Shown here one piece after another: positions 8,613 through 16,053 of a stretch of 64,000 nucleotides of DNA. The DNA comes from Streptomyces echinatus (GTDB lineage: Bacteria; Actinomycetota; Actinomycetes; Streptomycetales; Streptomycetaceae). The stretch spans positions 248,001 through 312,000 of the forward strand of contig NZ_JACHJK010000007.1 of the NCBI RefSeq assembly GCF_014203595.1, read 5' to 3'. Within the stretch, counting starts at the first letter, position 1. Every line of letters begins with the position of its first letter. The position numbers and the translations under genes are program-made. The notes under the pieces were generated by a model. It was not told the origin of the DNA, did not search any database, and worked only from the letters and a program-made list of their open reading frames with translations.

Positions 8613-9704
8613 CTAAGGCCCGCCCGGCGCTTCGGGGGACGCGTCGGGCGGCTTTCCTGTGGCCGAAGGCCCGGCCGCTCCGCCGTACCGGCCCCTCAGT
8701 TCCGCGCCCACACCGAAGGCCGCCGCCGTCAGCGGGACCGCGAGGAGCATGCCGAGGATGCCCGCGACCGAGGCGCCCGCGGTGATCGTCAGCATCACGA
8801 CCGCCGGGTGCATCTGCACGGTCCGGCTCTGGATCACCGGCTGCAGCACATGCCCCTCCAGCACCTGCACCGCGAGCACCACTCCGAGCGTCCACAGCGC
8901 GATCACGAAACCCCGGTCGGCGAGGGCGACCAGCACGGCCACCGCACCGGAGATGAAGGCGCCGAGGTAGGGGATGTAGGCGCCGACGAGGACGAGCGCG
9001 CCGAGCCCCACCGCGCCCGGCACCCGGAGGATCAGCAGGCCGACGGTGATGCACAGGGCGTCGATGAGGGCGATGACGGTCGTCCCGCGCATGAACCCCT
9101 CCACCGCGGCGAAGGCCCGCCGGGCGATGGCCTCCAGGGTGTCGGCGGTGCCGCCGGGCGCGAGGGAGCGCAGGGCCGCCAGGGCCCGTTGGGAGTCGCG
9201 CAGGAAGAAGAAGACGAGCAGCAGCGCGAGCACGGCCATGGCGATGCTCTCGGCGACCACGCTGACACCGCTGATCACGTTGGACGCGGCCGTCGCACCG
9301 AACTTGCCCAGCAGCCGGCGCGCGTTGCCGGCGAGGTCGTCCAGCCCGGTCCCGGCGGCCCCGAAGTGCCGGGCGACGCTCTTGGCGGCGCTCCGCAGCG
9401 AGGAGACGATCTGTCCGCCGGAGTCGATCAGCGCGGCGACGACGATGTAGACGGCACCGCCCACGACGGCCACGACGGCGACACAGGTGAGCCCGGCCGC
9501 CACCGACGGCTGCACCCCCGCCCGCACCAGCCGCCGGTGCAGCGGCCCGAGCAGCGCGGTGCCGAGCAGGGCGAGCAGCACCGGCGTGACGGCCGTGCGG
9601 AGTTCCCCGCACAACTGCACGCCGACCCAGCCCACCCCCGCGACGAGCAGCAGCACGACGCACCAGGCGGCGAGCCGGCGAACGGGATCGGGCAGCAGAC
9701 GCAC
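8613..9704 (-). CDS. AI-2E family transporter (PerM/TqsA-like)
   Basis: A 363-residue polytopic membrane protein of the AI-2E transporter (UPF0118) family. Hydrophobic segments lie near residues 13-30, 38-52, 70-92, 155-175, 210-235, 238-262, 262-280 and 300-330. The family-typical GAYIPYLGAFISG and LEGHVLQPVIQSRTVQMHP blocks are present. Members include TqsA, which exports quorum-sensing autoinducer, and Na+/H+ antiporter-like proteins; the substrate here cannot be told. It is convergent with the SpoIIE-type gene, with a 12-bp gap. The final ~25 residues are Pro/Gly-rich. Confidence 0.85.
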   Translation of the reverse strand: MRLLPDPVRRLAAWCVVLLLVAGVGWVGVQLCGELRTAVTPVLLALLGTALLGPLHRRLVRAGVQPSVAAGLTCVAVVAVVGGAVYIVVAALIDSGGQIVSSLRSAAKSVARHFGAAGTGLDDLAGNARRLLGKFGATAASNVISGVSVVAESIAMAVLALLLVFFFLRDSQRALAALRSLAPGGTADTLEAIARRAFAAVEGFMRGTTVIALIDALCITVGLLILRVPGAVGLGALVLVGAYIPYLGAFISGAVAVLVALADRGFVIALWTLGVVLAVQVLEGHVLQPVIQSRTVQMHPAVVMLTITAGASVAGILGMLLAVPLTAAAFGVGAELRGRYGGAAGPSATGKPPDASPEAPGGP

Positions 9705-9852
9705 GCGTCCAGCCGATCACGCACACCGCCCACTGTCCTGCGGCGCGAGGCCGGGCGGGTGAGGGCGGCGTCCGACGGCCCCCGTGGCCCGCCGCGCCAC
9801 CGGAGGCACAAGCCCGCGCCGCGTTGGGCCCCTGCGGACGTACGGTCGGGAC

Positions 9853-10446
9853 ATGGAGACAACCGCACAGGACCCCACGGCTCCCGGCGGGCCGGGGATC
9901 GTCGGCTACCGGACGGCGCGGCCCGAGGACGGCGAGGCCATCGCGGCGCTCGACGGGTCGTTCACGACCGACTCGGTGTTCGAGGTGACCGCGACACAGG
10001 AGGGTTTCCGGATCCGCGAGACCCCGGTACGGCCGCCCCTGCACAAGGTCTTCCCCGACGACGCGGACGGCGTCGCGGACGACGACGGGGACACCGGCGG
10101 CCCCGGGCCGAGCCGGACGGTGGTCGCCGTCCACGGGGACGAGCTGTGCGGGTTCGTGACGGCGTCCTTCGAACCGTGGAACGCGCGCCTGGCCGTCCGT
10201 GACATCGAGGTCGCCCCGGCGTGGCGGGGCAAGGGGGTGGGCCGGGCCCTGATGAGCCACGCCGTCAACTTCGCCAAGGAGGTCGGCGCGGTGCACGTCT
10301 GGCTGGAGGTCAGCAGCGTCAACGCGCCCGCCGTCCGCGCCTACCTCCGGATGGGCTTCGCCTTCTGCGGCCTGGACACCTCGCTCTACGAGGGCACGGA
10401 GTCGGCCGGCGAACGGGCGCTCTTCATGGCCCGGCCGGTGCCCTGA
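9853..10446 (+). CDS. Streptothricin N-acetyltransferase-like GNAT enzyme
   Basis: A 197-residue GNAT acetyltransferase resembling streptothricin/nourseothricin acetyltransferases (NAT/STAT) over its whole length, not only in the fold. It has ALDGSFTTDSVFEVTAT near the N-terminus, a RETPVRPPLHKVFPDD block, an acidic linker, the acetyl-CoA motif IEVAPAWRGKGVGRALM, and WLEVSSVNAPAVRAYLRMGF ending in GLDTSLYEGT. These are the positions I recall as conserved in NAT1. NAT enzymes acetylate the beta-lysine of streptothricin. The ATG at 9853 matches the family N-terminus, though the ribosome site is weak. No biosynthetic cluster surrounds it, so it would act as intrinsic resistance or have another amine substrate. 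Confidence 0.85.
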   Translation: METTAQDPTAPGGPGIVGYRTARPEDGEAIAALDGSFTTDSVFEVTATQEGFRIRETPVRPPLHKVFPDDADGVADDDGDTGGPGPSRTVVAVHGDELCGFVTASFEPWNARLAVRDIEVAPAWRGKGVGRALMSHAVNFAKEVGAVHVWLEVSSVNAPAVRAYLRMGFAFCGLDTSLYEGTESAGERALFMARPVP

Positions 10447-10465
10447 CCGGCCGGGCCACGAGGGA

Positions 10466-11437
10466 TCAGATCCCGCTCTCCGTCATCCCGTGCACCGCCG
10501 GGATGGTGCCGAGGCGGCCCTTCTGGAAGTCCTCGAAGGCCTGCATCAGCTCTTCCTTGGTGTTCATGACGAACGGGCCGTAGTGGGCCATCGGCTCACG
10601 GATGGGCTGTCCGCCGAGGAGCACGACCTCCAGGTCCGGGGTGTGCGAGTCCTGCTTCTCGTCCGCGCGGACGGTCAGCGAGGAGCCGGCGCCGAAGACC
10701 GCCGTCTGGCCCATGTGGACCGGGCGCCGCTCCGCTCCGACGCTGCCCCGGCCCGCGAGGACGTACGCCAGACCGTTGAAGTCCTGCCGCCACGGCAGCG
10801 TGACCTCCGCGCCCGGGGCGACGGTCGCGTGGATCATCGTGATCGGCGTGTGCGTGATGCCGGGGCCCTCGTGGCCGTCCAGCTCACCGGCGATGACCCG
10901 CAGCAGCGCGCCTCCGTCGGGGGTGCTGAGCAGCTGGACCTGGCCACCGCGGATGTCCTGGTAGCGCGGGGCCATCATCTTGTCCCTGGCGGGGAGGTTC
11001 ACCCACAGCTGGAGGCCGTGGAAGAGGCCGCCGGACACCACGAGGGACTCCGGCGGGGCCTCGATGTGCAGCAGGCCCGAGCCCGCGGTCATCCACTGGG
11101 TGTCACCGTTGGTGATGGTGCCCCCGCCGCCCTGGGAGTCCTGGTGGTCGAAGACGCCGTCGATGATGTAGGTGACGGTCTCGAAGCCACGGTGCGGGTG
11201 CCACGGCGTGCCCTTGGGCTCGCCCGGCGCGTACTCCACCTCGCCCATCTGGTCCATCATGATGAACGGGTCGAGATGGCGGTAGTTGATCCCGGCGAAC
11301 GCGCGGCGAACCGGGAAGCCCTCACCCTCGAAACCGCTCGGGGCGGTCGTGACGGTGAGCACGGGGCGTGCCACGGCGTCGGCGGGAGCGGTCACACGGG
11401 GCAGCGTCAACGGGTTCTCGACGGTCACTGCGGGCAT
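10466..11437 (-). CDS. Pirin family protein
   Basis: A 323-residue bicupin of the pirin family. The N-terminal cupin carries the signature DPFIMMDQMGE...GTPWHPHRGFETVTYIIDG, with the metal-binding histidines in HPHRGFE, then HIEAPPE. A second cupin follows, and a pirin C-terminal segment (PIREPMAHYGPFVMNTKEEL) ends the protein. Pirins bind Fe and have been described as quercetin dioxygenases, as redox-sensing partners, and in Streptomyces as modulators of beta-oxidation. The ATG at 11437 is preceded by AAGGAGGT. The promoter side holds a repeated GTTGA motif. It is convergent with the acetyltransferase. Confidence 0.92.
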   Translation of the reverse strand: MPAVTVENPLTLPRVTAPADAVARPVLTVTTAPSGFEGEGFPVRRAFAGINYRHLDPFIMMDQMGEVEYAPGEPKGTPWHPHRGFETVTYIIDGVFDHQDSQGGGGTITNGDTQWMTAGSGLLHIEAPPESLVVSGGLFHGLQLWVNLPARDKMMAPRYQDIRGGQVQLLSTPDGGALLRVIAGELDGHEGPGITHTPITMIHATVAPGAEVTLPWRQDFNGLAYVLAGRGSVGAERRPVHMGQTAVFGAGSSLTVRADEKQDSHTPDLEVVLLGGQPIREPMAHYGPFVMNTKEELMQAFEDFQKGRLGTIPAVHGMTESGI

Positions 11438-11466
11438 GGTGGGTACCTCCTTGGTACGCCCACTTT

Positions 11467-11482
11467 AGTTGAGCGTTGAACT
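11467..11482. promoter_or_regulatory. Candidate operator upstream of the pirin gene
   Basis: AGTTGAGCGTTGAACT, about 30 bp upstream of the pirin start, holds two direct GTTGA copies 7 bp apart and is also an imperfect palindrome (AGTT...AACT). Its position suits a redox- or MarR/HxlR-type repressor site, but no such regulator is adjacent. Confidence 0.3.
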
Positions 11483-11505
11483 TCTTGCCACCACTAACGG
11501 AAGAA

Positions 11506-11529
11506 GCCCGGAGGGAATTCCCTCCGGGC
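11506..11529. terminator. Perfect 24-bp palindrome, terminator-like
   Basis: GCCCGGAGGG, AATT, then the complement form a fully self-complementary 24-mer (10-bp arms, AATT centre). It lies in the 293-bp gap between the pirin and SseB-like genes, which are both leftward. It probably backs up termination of the SseB-like transcript, or insulates the pirin promoter. Confidence 0.55.
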
Positions 11530-11676
11530 CGTCGATCGGGCGACCGCGTACGCCACGGCGCGGCCGGGCGGCGGAACACCGCCGTCCGGACACGACCGGG
11601 CGGCGGGATGCGGGTCGGGGTCACGGCGGCACAGTAGGGCACCCCCGCGACGCGGCACAGAGGGCCGGTCCCGACG

Positions 11677-11696
11677 ACGGAGGGCCGGCCCTCCGT
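11677..11696. terminator. Hairpin downstream of the SseB-like gene
   Basis: ACGGAGGGCC followed by its exact complement GGCCCTCCGT, a loopless 20-bp palindrome 35 bp past the SseB-like stop. With the 24-mer at 11506, this gives two strong hairpins in tandem. Confidence 0.55.
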
Positions 11697-11730
11697 GACG
11701 GAAGGCCGGCCCGGCGAGGAAAGGAGCGGT

Positions 11731-12216
11731 TCAGCCGCCGTACATCCGGCGCATGGCGAAGTCGACCATCTGCTCGACCGCCTTCGCGTCGAACACCATC
11801 CGGTGCTCGCCCTCCATGTCCAGGACGAAGCCGTAGCCGGTCGGCAGCAGATCGATCACCTCGGCGCCGGTGATGACGAAGTACTTGGACTCCTTGCCCG
11901 CGTACCGGCGCAGCTCCTTCAGCGAGGTGAACATCGGGATCACCGGCTGCTGGGTGTTGTGCAGGGCGAGGAAGCCGGGGGTGTCGCCGCGCGGGCAGTA
12001 GACCTTCGAGGTGGCGAAGATCTGCTGGAAGTCCTCGGCGGCCATCTGCCCCGTGGTGAAGGCGCGCACCGCGTCGGCGAGGGAGGGCGGGGACGGCTCC
12101 GGGTAGAGCGGCGGCTGCTGGCCGTATCCGCCGACACCGCCCGGCATCTGCTGCTGCGACGCGGCGTACTGCTGCTGGGCAGCGCCCCCGTCCATGGGCT
12201 GGCCGTATCCGTACAT
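11731..12216 (-). CDS. SseB family protein
   Basis: A 161-residue cytoplasmic protein. The first ~40 residues are Gln/Gly/Tyr-rich low complexity (QQQYAASQQQ, GGYGQQP). The rest is an SseB N-terminal-type domain, with FATSKVYCPRGDTPGF, PVIPMFTSLKELRRYAG and a hydrophobic TGAEVIDLLPTGYGFVLD strand. In enterics SseB enhances serine sensitivity; in actinobacteria the family is common and has no assigned role. The ATG at 12216 starts the family-typical tail MYGYGQP. It is divergent from the acyl-CoA dehydrogenase gene. Confidence 0.75.
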   Translation of the reverse strand: MYGYGQPMDGGAAQQQYAASQQQMPGGVGGYGQQPPLYPEPSPPSLADAVRAFTTGQMAAEDFQQIFATSKVYCPRGDTPGFLALHNTQQPVIPMFTSLKELRRYAGKESKYFVITGAEVIDLLPTGYGFVLDMEGEHRMVFDAKAVEQMVDFAMRRMYGG

Positions 12217-12408
12217 GGCGCAAGCCTACCGAGCACGGCCCCCCGGGCGGGCGCCGGGGAAATCCACGCGGCGGCCGGCAGGGAAGCCCGGTACGCGGGC
12301 GGCTCCACCACGGCCAACTGCGGCTCGGCCGTGGACCGGTGGACGATCTTGCCCGGCGCGGAGGAGTAGACCCTTCTCACACTTGGACCGAGAGGGGTTG
12401 CTTCTTAT

Positions 12409-12420
12409 TACCGACGGGTA
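12409..12420. promoter_or_regulatory. Inverted repeat upstream of the acyl-CoA dehydrogenase
   Basis: TACCGACGGGTA (TACC, four bases, GGTA) lies 82-93 bp before the dehydrogenase start, in an unusually AT-rich stretch (ttgcttcttatta). It fits a repressor site of the kind that controls fatty-acid catabolic genes, but the regulator is unknown. Confidence 0.35.
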
Positions 12421-12501
12421 GCATCATCGGAGCTACTTGTTGGTACGTGAACTAGGTGCGAGGAGCCAGTGCCTCGCCGATCTCTCTACGGAGCCGTCGC
12501 C

Positions 12502-14328
12502 ATGGGGCACTACAAGTCGAATCTCCGCGACATCGAGTTCAACCTCTTCGAAGTACTCGGGCGCGACAAGGTGTACGGCACCGGCCCGTTCGAGGAGATG
12601 GACGTCGAGACCGCCAAGAGCGTCCTGGAGGAGCTGACCCGCCTCTCCGAGAACGAGCTGGCCGAGTCCTTCGCCGACGCCGACCGCAACCCGCCCGTCT
12701 TCGACCCGGAGACCAACACCGCGCCGGTCCCCGCGTCCTTCAAGAAGAGCTACCAGGCCTTCATGGACTCGGAGTACTGGCGGCTCGGCCTGCCCGAGGA
12801 GATCGGCGGCACCACCTCCCCGCGCTCCCTGATCTGGGCCTACGCCGAGCTGATCCTGGGCGCCAACCCTGCCGTGTGGATGTACTCCTCGGGCCCGGCG
12901 TTCGCCGGCATCCTCTTCGAGGAGGGCAACGAGGTCCAGAAGCACATCGCCAAGGTCGCCACCGAGAAGCAGTGGGGCTCCACCATGGTCCTCACCGAGC
13001 CCGACGCGGGCTCGGACGTCGGCGCCGGCCGCACCAAGGCGGTCCAGCAGGAGGACGGCTCCTGGCACATCGAGGGCGTGAAGCGCTTCATCACCTCGGG
13101 TGAGCACGACATGTCGGAGAACATCCTCCACTACGTGCTCGCGCGTCCCGAGGGCGCCGGCCCCGGCACCAAGGGCCTGTCCCTCTTCCTCGTCCCGAAG
13201 TACCTCTTCGACTTCGAGACCGGCGAGCTGGGCGAACGCAACGGCGCCTACGCCACCAACGTCGAGCACAAGATGGGCCTGAAGGCCTCCAACACGTGCG
13301 AGATGACCTTCGGCGACAAGCACCCCGCCAAGGGCTGGCTGATCGGCGACAAGCACGACGGCATCCGCCAGATGTTCCGCATCATCGAGTTCGCCCGCAT
13401 GATGGTCGGCACGAAGGCGATCTCCACCCTCTCCACCGGCTACCTCAACGCGCTGGAGTACGCCAAGGAGCGCGTCCAGGGCCCGGACCTGGCCAACTTC
13501 ATGGACAAGACCGCGCCCAAGGTCACCATCACGCACCACCCCGACGTGCGCCGCTCGCTGATGACGCAGAAGGCGTACGCGGAGGGCATGCGCGCCCTCG
13601 TGCTGCACACCGCCTCCATCCAGGACGCCATCCAGCTCAAGGAGGCGAACGGCGAGGACGCCTCGGCCGAGGAGGCGCTGAACGACCTGCTCCTGCCCAT
13701 CGTCAAGGGCTACGGCTCCGAGAAGGGCTACGAGCAGCTCGCCCAGTCGCTGCAGACCTTCGGCGGCTCCGGCTTCCTCCAGGAGTACCCGATCGAGCAG
13801 TACATCCGGGACTCCAAGATCGACACCCTGTACGAGGGCACCACGGCGATCCAGGGCCAGGACTTCTTCTTCCGGAAGATCGTCCGCAACCAGGGCGCCG
13901 CGCTGAACTCCCTCGCCGAGGACATCAAGAAGTTCCTGGCGCTCGGCACCGGCGGCGAGGAGCTGTCCGGCGCCCGTGAGCACCTCGCCAAGGCGGCCGT
14001 GGAGCTGGAGGCGATCGTCGGCCTGATGCTGACCGACCTCGCCGCCACCGAGCAGGACACCAAGAACATCTACAAGGTGGGCCTGAACACCACCCGCCTG
14101 CTCATGGCCTCCGGTGACGTCGTCGTCGGCTACCTGCTGCTCAGGGGCGCCGCGATCGCCGCGGAGAAGCTGCCCACCGCCTCGGCGAAGGACAAGGCCT
14201 TCTACACCGGCAAGATCGCCGCGGCGAAGTTCTTCGCGGCGAACGTCCTGCCGGGCGTCACGCTGGCCCGCAAGGTCGCCGGCAGCGTCGAGCTGGACCT
14301 GATGGAGCTGGACGAGGCCGCGTTCTAG
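12502..14328 (+). CDS. Acyl-CoA dehydrogenase (long form with C-terminal extension)
   Basis: A 608-residue flavoenzyme of the large acyl-CoA dehydrogenase class (the FadE5-like group has about 600 residues rather than 380). It introduces the alpha,beta double bond in acyl-CoA during beta-oxidation. Visible blocks are the N-terminal MGHYKSNLRDIEFNLFEV typical of this group, the flavin-binding VLTEPDAGSDVGAGRT signature, the FITSGEHDM segment, and LYEGTTAIQGQDFFFRKI, with the catalytic Glu expected in the LYEGTTA motif. I chose the ATG at 12502 because GGAG lies upstream and the group's conserved N-terminus starts there. It stands alone, followed by a strong terminator. Confidence 0.93.
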   Translation: MGHYKSNLRDIEFNLFEVLGRDKVYGTGPFEEMDVETAKSVLEELTRLSENELAESFADADRNPPVFDPETNTAPVPASFKKSYQAFMDSEYWRLGLPEEIGGTTSPRSLIWAYAELILGANPAVWMYSSGPAFAGILFEEGNEVQKHIAKVATEKQWGSTMVLTEPDAGSDVGAGRTKAVQQEDGSWHIEGVKRFITSGEHDMSENILHYVLARPEGAGPGTKGLSLFLVPKYLFDFETGELGERNGAYATNVEHKMGLKASNTCEMTFGDKHPAKGWLIGDKHDGIRQMFRIIEFARMMVGTKAISTLSTGYLNALEYAKERVQGPDLANFMDKTAPKVTITHHPDVRRSLMTQKAYAEGMRALVLHTASIQDAIQLKEANGEDASAEEALNDLLLPIVKGYGSEKGYEQLAQSLQTFGGSGFLQEYPIEQYIRDSKIDTLYEGTTAIQGQDFFFRKIVRNQGAALNSLAEDIKKFLALGTGGEELSGAREHLAKAAVELEAIVGLMLTDLAATEQDTKNIYKVGLNTTRLLMASGDVVVGYLLLRGAAIAAEKLPTASAKDKAFYTGKIAAAKFFAANVLPGVTLARKVAGSVELDLMELDEAAF

Positions 14329-14371
14329 ACGACCCCGTCCTGGACGTTCCGGACGTCCCCGTCGATTACTC

Positions 14372-14408
14372 GCACGGGCCCGCTCTCTTTCCGGGAGCGG
14401 GCCCGTGC
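14372..14408 (+). terminator. Terminator after the acyl-CoA dehydrogenase
   Basis: A perfect 14-bp stem (GCACGGGCCCGCTC, 14372-14385, with its complement at 14395-14408) and a 9-nt loop, 20 bp before the next start. Confidence 0.85.
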
Positions 14409-14427
14409 ACGTCGTTAAGGTGAATCC

Positions 14428-15726
14428 ATGAGCGCAGCTTCCCGCTTCGACCGCGGCCACACCGACGACCTGATGTCCTTCCTGGCGGCGAGCCCGTCGC
14501 CGTACCACGCCGTGGCGAACACCGCCGAGCGGCTGGAGAAGGCGGGCTTCCGGCAGGTCGCCGAGACGGACGCCTGGGACGGGACGAGCGGCGGAAAGTA
14601 CGTGCTGCGCGGCGGGGCGATCGTGGCCTGGTACGTGCCCGAGGGTGCCGAACCGCACACGCCGTTCCACATCATCGGCGCGCACACCGACTCGCCGAAC
14701 CTGCGGGTCAAGCCGCGCCCCGACACCGGGGCGCACGGCTGGCGCCAGGTCGCCGTCGAGATCTACGGCGGCCCGCTGCTCAACTCCTGGCTGGACCGGG
14801 ACCTGGGCCTGGCCGGCCGGCTGACCCTGCGCGACGGCACCTCCGCCCTGGTCAACATCGACCGCCCGCTGCTGCGCGTGCCACAGCTCGCCATCCACCT
14901 GGACCGTTCGGTCGGCGCCGAGGGCCTCAAGCTCGACAAGCAGCGGCACCTCCAGCCGGTGTGGGGCCTCGGCAACGACGTGCTCGAGGGCGACCTCATC
15001 ACCTTCCTGGAGCAGGAGGCCGGGCTCGCGCCGGGCTCGGTGGCCGGCTGGGACCTGATGGTGCACCCGGTGGAGCCGCCGGCCTACCTCGGCCGGGACC
15101 GGGAACTGCTCGCCGGCCCGCGCATGGACAACCTGCTGTCGGTGCACGCCGGCACCGCCGCCCTCACCGCCGTGGCCGCCTCGGGCGCGGCGCTCACCCG
15201 CATCCCGGTGCTCGCCGCCTTCGACCACGAGGAGAACGGCTCCCAGTCGGACACCGGCGCGGACGGCCCCCTGCTCGGCACGGTGCTGGAGCGCTCGGTG
15301 TTCGCGCGCGGCGGGTCGTACGAGGACCGGGCCCGCTCCTTCGCCGGCACGGTCTGCCTGTCCTCCGACACGGGCCACGCCGTGCACCCCAACTACGCCG
15401 AACGGCACGACCCGACGCACCACCCCCGGGTCAACGGCGGCCCGATCCTCAAGGTCAACGTCAACAACCGCTACGCCACCGACGGTTCGGGCCGCGCGGT
15501 GTTCGCCGCCGCCTGCGAGAAGGCGAACGTCCCCTTCCAGAGCTTCGTCTCGAACAACTCCATGCCGTGCGGCACCACCATCGGCCCGATCACCGCGGCC
15601 CGGCACGGCATCCGCACGGTCGACATCGGCGTCGCGATCCTCTCCATGCACAGCGTCCGTGAACTCTGCGGCGCCGACGACCCGTTCCTGCTGGCGAACG
15701 CCCTGACGGCGTTTCTGGAGGGCTAG
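14428..15726 (+). CDS. apeB: M18 family aminopeptidase
   Basis: A 432-residue aspartyl-aminopeptidase-type dinuclear zinc metallopeptidase that removes N-terminal, often acidic, residues from peptides in the cytosol. Metal and catalytic blocks are IIGAHTDSPNLRVKP (His ligand), GPRMDNL, AFDHEENGSQSDTGADG (bridging Asp/Glu and general base), SSDTGHAVHPNY, and the closing AILSMHSVREL, whose His is a zinc ligand. The length agrees with the family. The ATG at 14428 comes just after the upstream terminator, so it has its own promoter in a very short gap or is transcribed by readthrough. Confidence 0.94.
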   Translation: MSAASRFDRGHTDDLMSFLAASPSPYHAVANTAERLEKAGFRQVAETDAWDGTSGGKYVLRGGAIVAWYVPEGAEPHTPFHIIGAHTDSPNLRVKPRPDTGAHGWRQVAVEIYGGPLLNSWLDRDLGLAGRLTLRDGTSALVNIDRPLLRVPQLAIHLDRSVGAEGLKLDKQRHLQPVWGLGNDVLEGDLITFLEQEAGLAPGSVAGWDLMVHPVEPPAYLGRDRELLAGPRMDNLLSVHAGTAALTAVAASGAALTRIPVLAAFDHEENGSQSDTGADGPLLGTVLERSVFARGGSYEDRARSFAGTVCLSSDTGHAVHPNYAERHDPTHHPRVNGGPILKVNVNNRYATDGSGRAVFAAACEKANVPFQSFVSNNSMPCGTTIGPITAARHGIRTVDIGVAILSMHSVRELCGADDPFLLANALTAFLEG

Positions 15727-15792
15727 CCGGGGCTTCGCCGGGTACCCGGACGGCACCGGAGATTCCGGAACCGGAAGGGGAGGCGAGGTCTC

Positions 15793-16053
15793 ATGGGTCT
15801 CGGCGGATGCATCATCCTCATCGCCGTGGGGGCCATCCTGACGTTCGCGACCGACTGGCACATGCACGGTGTCAACCTCACCGTCGTCGGCCTGATCCTG
15901 ATGGCCGTGGGCCTGATCGGCGTCGCGACGTTCAGTGGCATCGCGCGCCGCCGGCGGGTCGTGGTCCCGCCGACGACGCCGGTGGTGGAGGAGGAACCGC
16001 ACCACCACCACACCCACCGCGTCGACGGCTACAGCGACGGCTACGGCGTCTGA
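15793..16053 (+). CDS. DUF6458-like small membrane protein
   Basis: An 86-residue protein with two transmembrane helices (about residues 3-20 and 27-48), then a basic RRRR stop-transfer and a His-rich cytoplasmic tail (HHHHTHR). The two-helix pattern with a TDWHMHGVNL loop fits the actinobacterial DUF6458 family, whose function is unknown. GGGGAGG lies upstream of the ATG. Its 3' end overlaps the convergent thioredoxin-NHL gene by 13 bp, with no room for a terminator between them. The histidine cluster may bind metal, but nothing shows this. Confidence 0.75.
   Translation: MGLGGCIILIAVGAILTFATDWHMHGVNLTVVGLILMAVGLIGVATFSGIARRRRVVVPPTTPVVEEEPHHHHTHRVDGYSDGYGV

Noticed and set aside
12433..16017. 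A leftward open frame of ~1190 codons over the acyl-CoA dehydrogenase and M18 genes
   Set aside because: Antisense frame of two convincing genes; low complexity, no domain, and several real genes and a terminator lie within it.
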